NCBI GenBank assembly: GCA_029932445.1
Contig: JAOZQB010000007.1
Location: 1 to 28,137 of the forward strand
Length of the DNA stretch: 28,137 nt
Source: Bacteroidales bacterium
GTDB taxonomy: Bacteria > Bacteroidota > Bacteroidia > Bacteroidales > JAADGE01
Reading direction: 5' to 3'
Shown one piece after another: positions 23,700 to 28,137 of the stretch. How positions within the stretch are numbered: the stretch's first letter is position 1; each line of letters opens with the position of its first letter. Position numbers and translations under genes: made by a program. The notes under the pieces were generated by a model. That model had not been told where the DNA came from and made no database searches. It saw nothing but the letters and a program-made list of their open reading frames with translations.

Positions 23700-23837
23700 A
23701 GAGTGTAATCTAAAAAGGACAATTTTGCGAAAATAGGTGCATAGCATCTTTTTTAATAAACTGATTATAATTCAAATAAACTTCAATTATTGTGCAAAAT
23801 CAAATGCTTTGCACCTTTTTAAACCGGACTCTTTAAA
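23695..23837. repeat. MITE-like inverted-repeat element overlapping the dNK stop codon
   Basis: TTTAAAGAGT (23695-23704) with ACTCTTTAAA (23828-23837), TAAAAAGG (23711-23718) with CCTTTTTA (23814-23821), and GTGCATAGCAT on the left (about 23737-23747) against ATGCTTTGCAC on the right (about 23803-23813, one mismatch). The order is collinear, and a 20-bp insertion is present in the left arm. An extra hairpin GTGCAAA/TTTGCAC sits in the right arm. No coding capacity. Confidence 0.55.
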
Positions 23838-23923
23838 TAATTAAAATAATTGTTGTCCGATTAATGTAAGAATATGCAAAATACAAAACATATATTTTCT
23901 ATATTGCTGTATGTAAGTTATTT

Positions 23924-23986
23924 AACAAGGACTTAAGTCCTTGTTTGTGTTTGTTTTTTATTTTAACCCCCGACTTAAGTCGGGGG
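23924..23986. repeat. Pair of perfect palindromes sharing the core GACTTAAGTC
   Basis: Palindrome 1 is 22 bp, 23924-23945 (half-site AACAAGGACTT). Palindrome 2 is 20 bp, 23967-23986 (half-site CCCCCGACTT). Both are perfect and share GACTTAAGTC; their centres are 42 bp apart, about four helical turns. Palindrome 2 is further flanked by GTTTGTTT (23949-23956) and AAACAAAC (23990-23997). A third short dyad, GGGTTTTAACCC, lies at 24008-24019. They fill the rest of the 356-bp gene-free stretch 23700-24055 and resemble REP-type repeats. Confidence 0.85.
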
Positions 23987-24055
23987 CTGAAACAAACCGC
24001 CGACACAGGGTTTTAACCCGTTAATAAAATTTTAATCAGATAACAATGAATTAAT

Positions 24056-25051
24056 ATGATAAAAACGAAACTTACCGAACTTTTCAATATTGATTTACCG
24101 ATTATTATGGCTCCGATGTTTTTGGTTTCCGATGAAAACATGGTAAAAGCAGCAGTAAAAAATCATATTATCGGAACATTTCCGACATTGAACTACCGTG
24201 AACCGGAAAAATTAGATGCCGTTCTTAAAAATCTGAATCAGTTCCTGAAAGAAACTGAAAATCCCGGAACATACGGAGTAAATCTGATTACTCAAAAATC
24301 AAATCCGTATTACAAAAAACATTTAGAAATCTGTATTAACAATAAAGTTCCTTTCTATATAACGTCTCTCGGTAACCCAAAAGATGTTATTGAAGAAGTT
24401 CATAAATACGGGGCAAAAGTTTTTTGTGATGTTACCAATTTAATACATGCCGAAAAAGTTATCAGCTTGGGAGCAGACGGAATTATTGCCGTAGGACAAG
24501 GAGCCGGAGGACATGCCGGACCCGAACCGCTTCAAATATTAATACCTGCCTTAAAAGAACGATTCCCCGAAACTCTTATAATTGCAGCAGGCGGTATCAG
24601 TACAGGGAACGCATTGCATTCCGTTCTTATTTTGGGAGCAGCCGGAGCATCTGTCGGCACAAGTTTTATTGCAACGGAAGAGGCACCCGTTTCCGATGAT
24701 TATAAAAATGCCGTCGTTCATGCAAAGACCGAAAATATCGTTATGACAACACGTATTTCCGGAACTCCGAGCACCATAATTAATACCGCTTATGCCAAAA
24801 AAATCGGATACAGGCAAAATTGGTTTGAAAGAAGCTTATCACAAAATCCGCGAACAAAAAAATATTTTAAAATGCTCGTCCAAATAAAAGGGATGAAAAA
24901 ATTAGAAAAATCCGTAAAACCGGGGAATTATAAAAATTTGTGGATTGCCGGAAAATCCGTTCAATTTATAAATGAAATCCTCAGTATTGAAAATTTAATT
25001 CTCAAAATAAAAAAAGAATTATCCGACAGCATTTCTGCTCATAAATTCTAA
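24056..25051 (+). CDS. Nitronate monooxygenase-like flavoprotein
   Basis: 331 residues, FMN-dependent TIM-barrel of the nitronate monooxygenase (old name 2-nitropropane dioxygenase) family. Visible features: the N-terminal DLPIIMAPMFLVSD (about 14-27), YGVNLI (about 77-82), the FMN-phosphate and active-site region GADGIIAVGQGAGGHAGPEPLQ (about 141-162) containing the family His in GGHAG, IIAAGGISTGNALHSVLILGAAGASVGTSFIAT (about 176-208) and a C-terminal helical part. The true substrate in bacteria is often not nitronate, and enoyl-ACP reductase FabK-type relatives share the fold, so the role is left open. It is probably transcribed alone after the palindrome pair. Confidence 0.88.
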   Translation: MIKTKLTELFNIDLPIIMAPMFLVSDENMVKAAVKNHIIGTFPTLNYREPEKLDAVLKNLNQFLKETENPGTYGVNLITQKSNPYYKKHLEICINNKVPFYITSLGNPKDVIEEVHKYGAKVFCDVTNLIHAEKVISLGADGIIAVGQGAGGHAGPEPLQILIPALKERFPETLIIAAGGISTGNALHSVLILGAAGASVGTSFIATEEAPVSDDYKNAVVHAKTENIVMTTRISGTPSTIINTAYAKKIGYRQNWFERSLSQNPRTKKYFKMLVQIKGMKKLEKSVKPGNYKNLWIAGKSVQFINEILSIENLILKIKKELSDSISAHKF

Positions 25052-25133
25052 AATTCAGCAATTTTTAATCAACTGATTCCCTGAGTTATAACTTATGTTT
25101 TCAACTTTGCAAACAAATTATTGTTAATAACTA

Positions 25134-25163
25134 TTGCCGGTTAATAAAATAGTTTTATTTTTG
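25134..25163 (+). promoter_or_regulatory. Bacteroidota-type promoter of rplM operon
   Basis: TTG (25134-25136), a 19-bp spacer and TATTTTTG (25156-25163) form a full -33/-7 pair about 50 bp before the rplM start. Confidence 0.75.
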
Positions 25164-25212
25164 CAGTCCGAAAATTCTTGACGGAACAGATATAAATCAA
25201 AAAAAAGAAAAA

Positions 25213-25668
25213 GTGGATACTTTAAGTTATAAAACAATTTCGGCAAACAATGCCACTGCAAAGAAAGAATGGATACTCGTGGATGCAGAAGGAGAAACTT
25301 TAGGAAGATTATCTTCAATCGTTGCAAAATTTTTAAGAGGTAAATACAAAACAAACTTTACTCCTCATGTTGATTGCGGAGATAATGTTATTGTTATTAA
25401 TGCAGAAAAAGTGCAACTTACCGGAAAAAAATGGACTGACAAACGTTATTTCAGTCATACCGGGTACCCCGGAGGTCAACGAATTATAAACCCTGCTGAT
25501 TTATTAGCAAAAAAACCGATTGCTTTAGTTGAGAAAGCGGTAAAAGGCATGTTACCTAAAAATAAATTGGGAAGTGCTTTATACCGAAATTTATATGTTT
25601 ATGAAGGATCAGAACATAACCAAGAAGCACAAAAACCGAAAAAAATTGACATCAATTCAATAAAATAA
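25213..25668 (+). CDS. rplM: 50S ribosomal protein L13
   Basis: Large-subunit protein, 151 residues. It starts with GTG at 25213; this start is supported because the resulting N-terminus (MDTLSYKTISANNATAKKEW) matches the usual Bacteroidota L13. Family blocks: WILVDAEGETLGRLSS (about 20-35), RGKYKTNFTPHVDCGDNVIVINAEKV (about 43-68), GKKWTDKRYFSHTGYPGG (about 72-89) and AVKGMLPKNKLG (about 113-124). rpsI follows after 1 nt, so the two are tightly coupled. Confidence 0.98.
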   Translation: MDTLSYKTISANNATAKKEWILVDAEGETLGRLSSIVAKFLRGKYKTNFTPHVDCGDNVIVINAEKVQLTGKKWTDKRYFSHTGYPGGQRIINPADLLAKKPIALVEKAVKGMLPKNKLGSALYRNLYVYEGSEHNQEAQKPKKIDINSIK

Positions 25669-25669
25669 T

Positions 25670-26056
25670 ATGGATACAGTAAACGCAACAGGAAGAAGAA
25701 AAGCTTCAATCGCCAGAATTTATCTGAAAGACGGAAAAGGAAATATTACTGTCAACAAAAAAACGCTTGATGAATATTTCACAATCGATGAACTGAAATA
25801 TCAAATATTAAGACCGTTTTCAGTTGTTGAAGCTGAAGGAAAATATGATCTTATCGTCAATTTAAAAGGCGGCGGTTTTAAAGGACAAGCTGAAGCATTA
25901 AGACTGGCTATTTCCAGAGCATTGGTGAAAATTAATCCGGATGATAAATCAGCTTTGAAAAAAGAAGGATTCTTAACGAGAGATGCCAGAGTTGTTGAAA
26001 GGAAAAAACCGGGACAACCAAAAGCTCGTAAAAAATTCCAATTCAGTAAAAGATAA
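25670..26056 (+). CDS. rpsI: 30S ribosomal protein S9
   Basis: Small-subunit protein, 128 residues, with the classic N-terminus ATGRRKASIARIYLKDGKG (residues 5-23), the middle GGGFKGQAEALRLAISRALV (about 66-85) and the C-terminal RDARVVERKKPGQPKARKKFQFSKR, whose terminal Lys-Arg reaches the P-site tRNA in ribosomes. It is the second gene of the operon, one base after the rplM stop. Confidence 0.98.
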   Translation: MDTVNATGRRKASIARIYLKDGKGNITVNKKTLDEYFTIDELKYQILRPFSVVEAEGKYDLIVNLKGGGFKGQAEALRLAISRALVKINPDDKSALKKEGFLTRDARVVERKKPGQPKARKKFQFSKR

Positions 26057-26069
26057 TACCCAAGATTTG

Positions 26070-26139
26070 AACTTAATATCAAATTTAAGTTTAGTATCTA
26101 AATTACCAAGACCGGCATTTTTGTCGCTACTTGGTAATT
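26070..26139 (+). promoter_or_regulatory. Two stacked hairpins before rpsB (leader or weak terminator)
   Basis: AACTTAA (26070-26076) pairs with TTAAGTT (26085-26091). A larger stem pairs AATTACCAAG (26101-26110) with CTTGGTAATT (26130-26139), and an inner CGGCA/TGTCG helix with one G-T pair is capped by a T-rich loop. There is no T-run after the large stem, which argues against a simple terminator and allows a ribosomal-protein leader. The rpsB ATG is 36 bp downstream. Confidence 0.45.
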
Positions 26140-26174
26140 GCTTTATTATAAGAATGTAAACTTAATTAAAAAAC

Positions 26175-26933
26175 ATGTCAAAAGTAGATTTTAACCAATT
26201 ATTGGATGCCGGTGTTCACTTCGGACACCTCAAAAGAAAATGGAATCCGAAAATGGCTCCTTATATTTTCATGGAGCAAAACGGAATTCACATCATTGAT
26301 TTATACAAAACAATGGTAAAACTTGACGAAGCTTGTGCAGCAGCAAAACAAATTGTAAAATCAGGCCGTCAAATTCTTTTCGTAGCAACAAAAAAACAAG
26401 CAAAAGAAATTGTTGAAGAAAAAATTAAACCTACCGGAATGCCTTATATCACAGAGCGTTGGTCAGGCGGTATGTTAACTAATTTCAGAACAATCAGAAA
26501 AGCTATTAAAAAAATGAAGTCCATTGATACAATGGCAGAAGACGGAACTTTCGATAAAATATCCAAAAGAGAACGTCTCCAAATTATGCGTGAAAGAGCA
26601 AAACTCGAAAAAAATCTGGGCAGTATTGTCGAAATGAAACGCGTTCCTTCAGCAATATTTGTTGTTGATGTTACTAAAGAAAAAATTGCCGTTGCCGAAG
26701 CAAAAAAATTAGGATTACCTATTTTTGCAATGGTCGATACAAATTCAGATCCGAGTGTTAATTTCCCGATACCTTCAAATGATGATGCTTCTAAATCGAT
26801 ATCTTTAATTATTGATGTTGTTTCAAAAGCAATTACGGAAGGTTTAAACGAGCAAAAAGCTGAAAGAAAAGAAAAACAATCTGAAAATACGGAAAAAAAA
26901 GAACCCGTAAAAACCAGAGCTCGTAAAAAATAA
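26175..26933 (+). CDS. rpsB: 30S ribosomal protein S2
   Basis: Small-subunit protein, 252 residues. Seen: the N-terminal FNQLLDAGVHFGHLKRKWNPKMAPYIF (about 5-31), GIHIIDLYKTM (about 37-47), ILFVATKKQAKEIV (about 68-81), ERWSGGMLTNFRTIRKAIKKM (about 95-115), and the second signature AVAEAKKLGLPIFAMVDTNSDPSVNFPIPSNDDASKSI (about 172-209). The tail (about 228-252) is a charged, Lys/Glu-rich extension common in this phylum. It sits 118 bp after rpsI with a hairpin region between, and is followed by tsf after 32 bp, the conserved pair. Confidence 0.98.
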   Translation: MSKVDFNQLLDAGVHFGHLKRKWNPKMAPYIFMEQNGIHIIDLYKTMVKLDEACAAAKQIVKSGRQILFVATKKQAKEIVEEKIKPTGMPYITERWSGGMLTNFRTIRKAIKKMKSIDTMAEDGTFDKISKRERLQIMRERAKLEKNLGSIVEMKRVPSAIFVVDVTKEKIAVAEAKKLGLPIFAMVDTNSDPSVNFPIPSNDDASKSISLIIDVVSKAITEGLNEQKAERKEKQSENTEKKEPVKTRARKK

Positions 26934-26965
26934 TTTAATACTTTAAGTTTAAAAACTAAAACAAA

Positions 26966-27790
26966 ATGACTAAAATAAGTGCAGCAGACGTTGCAAAATT
27001 AAGAAAAATGACCGGTTCCGGTATGATGGATTGTAAAAATGCGCTTACCGAATCAAACGGAGATTTTGATGAAGCCATCGATATTCTCAGAAAAAAAGGA
27101 CAAAAAGTAGCCGGCAAACGTGCTGACAGAGACACTTCAGAAGGTGCCGTTATTGCAAAAAAATCATCTGACGGTAAAAAAGCTGTTATTATTGCATTAA
27201 ATTGCGAAACAGATTTTGTTGCTAAAAATGATGATTTTGTAAAATTCGCAAATCAAATTTCAGATATTGCCGTAAAAAACAATCCTGAAAATCTTGAAGA
27301 ACTTAAGAATTTAGAACTAAACGGAGTTAAAATCAGTGATGAAATTATCACTCAAACCGGTGTAATCGGTGAAAAAATTGAACTCGGATATTACGATAAA
27401 GTAGAAGGTGAATCAGTTGCTTCATACATTCATCCCGGAAACAAATTAGCTTCAATTGCCGGATTTACAAAAGTAATTGAAGAACATGCAGGGAAAGATA
27501 TTGTTATGCAAATTGCCGCAATGAGTCCTATCGCTGTTGATAAAGATGGTGTTTCGCAAGAAATTATTGATAAAGAAATTGAAATAGGTAAAGAACTTGC
27601 TATTCAAGAAGGCAAACCGGCTGATTTAGCAGAAAAAATTGCTGTCGGAAGATTAAACAAATTCTTTAAAGAAAATACATTGTTAAATCAACAATGGGTA
27701 AAAGATAACAAAAAAACTATCAGAGATTTTTTAAAAGAAATTGATGCAGAAGTAAAAATTACAGGATTTAAACGTTATTCCGTAAATTAA
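26966..27790 (+). CDS. tsf: Translation elongation factor Ts
   Basis: Nucleotide-exchange factor for EF-Tu. 274 residues. The N-terminal UBA-like domain contains VAKLRKMTGSGMMDCKNAL (about 9-27) and the family signature region ESNGDFDEAIDILRKKG; then the core ALNCETDFVAKNDDF (about 76-90), which bears the Thr-Asp-Phe-Val contact with EF-Tu. The second half includes YIHPGNKLASIAGF and MQIAAMSPIAV, and ends HNKRIRD-like as NKKTIRDFLKEIDAEVKITGFKRYSVN. It is the last gene of the operon, followed by a strong terminator. Confidence 0.98.
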   Translation: MTKISAADVAKLRKMTGSGMMDCKNALTESNGDFDEAIDILRKKGQKVAGKRADRDTSEGAVIAKKSSDGKKAVIIALNCETDFVAKNDDFVKFANQISDIAVKNNPENLEELKNLELNGVKISDEIITQTGVIGEKIELGYYDKVEGESVASYIHPGNKLASIAGFTKVIEEHAGKDIVMQIAAMSPIAVDKDGVSQEIIDKEIEIGKELAIQEGKPADLAEKIAVGRLNKFFKENTLLNQQWVKDNKKTIRDFLKEIDAEVKITGFKRYSVN

Positions 27791-27812
27791 TTTTTTATAT
27801 ACAATATAAATT

Positions 27813-27838
27813 AAAAGCTGCCTTCGGCAGCTTTTTTT
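27813..27838 (+). terminator. Intrinsic terminator of the rplM-rpsI-rpsB-tsf operon
   Basis: AAAAGCTGCC (27813-27822), loop TTC, GGCAGCTTTT (27826-27835), followed by more T to 27838. Confidence 0.93.
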
Positions 27839-27864
27839 ATTCAAACAAATACGGTAGAAATAAA

Positions 27865-27896
27865 TTTGTATCTATAAAATACGAATAGTATATTTG
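27865..27896 (+). promoter_or_regulatory. Bacteroidota-type promoter of atpD
   Basis: TTTG (27865-27868), a 20-bp spacer and TATATTTG (27889-27896) form a full pair 33 bp before the atpD ATG. The -33 is itself the end of a TAAATTTG (27861-27868), so a second upstream -7 is conceivable but lacks a -33. Confidence 0.75.
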
Positions 27897-27929
27897 CAAT
27901 TATTTTGAAAATTTTTTAAGCAATAAAAT

Positions 27930-28137
27930 ATGACAGATAATTTTGGCGAAATTGTACAAATCATAGGACCTGTTATTGATGTAAGTTTTGAAAAAATCGG
28001 GAAACTTCCTGATATCCACGAATCCTTAGAAATCACTCAAAATGACGGCAGCAATTTAGTTGTAGAAGTCGAACAACATATAGGTGAATATACTGTCAGA
28101 ACGATAGCAATGGACATAACTGACGGATTAAAAAGAG
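27930..28137 (+). CDS. atpD: F1 ATP synthase subunit beta (5' part only)
   Basis: The last 208 bases encode the first 69 residues of the catalytic beta subunit. The N-terminal beta-barrel signature GEIVQIIGPVIDVSFE (residues 6-21) and the VEVEQHIGEYTVRTIAMDITDGL block (about 46-68) are typical. The P-loop and catalytic residues lie beyond the window. Bacteroidota often place atpD and atpC apart from the other F1Fo genes, in agreement with its solitary promoter here; what follows is not visible. Confidence 0.93.
   Translation, partial: MTDNFGEIVQIIGPVIDVSFEKIGKLPDIHESLEITQNDGSNLVVEVEQHIGEYTVRTIAMDITDGLKR

Noticed and set aside
25213..27790. Unusual interruption of the ribosomal operon
   Set aside because: rplM-rpsI-rpsB-tsf is the ordinary order in this phylum; only the hairpin region before rpsB is worth a look.
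1..28137. CRISPR array, tRNA or rRNA genes, prophage or defence genes
   Set aside because: I looked on both strands and saw no regularly spaced direct repeats, no cloverleaf-like tRNA and no integrase, Cas, restriction or phage structural genes.

Overview
This window is a piece of chromosomal core genome from an AT-rich member of the Bacteroidota, probably Bacteroidales/Marinilabiliales-like. Three things point there. (1) Promoters repeatedly match the Bacteroidota form TTG or TTTG, a 17-20 bp spacer, then TAnnTTTG, with no Shine-Dalgarno before most starts. (2) The proteins look lineage-typical: an S46 dipeptidyl-peptidase, a Na+-pumping NADH:quinone reductase, and an L13 beginning MDTLSYKT from a GTG start. 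(3) The gene orders prs-rplY-pth-S4 protein and rplM-rpsI-rpsB-tsf are familiar from that phylum. The exact taxon cannot be read from the sequence alone.

Layout. 1-967 (-): 3'-truncated secreted tandem-thioredoxin protein. 1100-3327 (+): gap (GAPDH) and gcvT, separated by an odd cluster of hairpins. 3328-3959: gene-free, filled by a decayed inverted-repeat element. 3960-4409 (-): small two-helix membrane protein. 4567-7320 (+): S46 peptidase and a small secreted protein. 7378-8718 (-): gdhA, divergent from 9031-10900 (+) marC-family gene and pgk. 11196-14212 (-): prs, rplY, pth and an S4-domain protein, with prs flanked by short inverted-repeat elements. 14680-15153 (-): rnhA, divergent from 15312-21363 (+), a complete nqrABCDEF operon. 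21519-25051 (+): GltS-like symporter, deoxynucleoside kinase and nitronate monooxygenase-like protein. 25213-27790 (+): rplM-rpsI-rpsB-tsf. 27930-28137 (+): 5' end of the F1 ATP synthase beta gene.

Biology. The genes fit a peptide- and amino-acid-using heterotroph. A periplasmic dipeptidyl-peptidase releases dipeptides, a sodium-coupled GltS-like carrier can import glutamate, and GDH links glutamate to 2-oxoglutarate and ammonia. NQR oxidises NADH and builds the sodium gradient the symporter would use. GAPDH and PGK give the two consecutive triose steps of glycolysis/gluconeogenesis. The rest is translation and nucleotide housekeeping.

I found no CRISPR array, prophage, defence island, tRNA, rRNA or intact transposase, and no clearly new multi-gene system. 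The interesting signals are non-coding: a Crp/Fnr-type dyad on the nqr promoter; two perfect palindromes with the same GACTTAAGTC core centred 42 bp apart; several MITE-like inverted-repeat elements; alternative hairpins between gap and gcvT; and possible structured leaders before rplY and rpsB.
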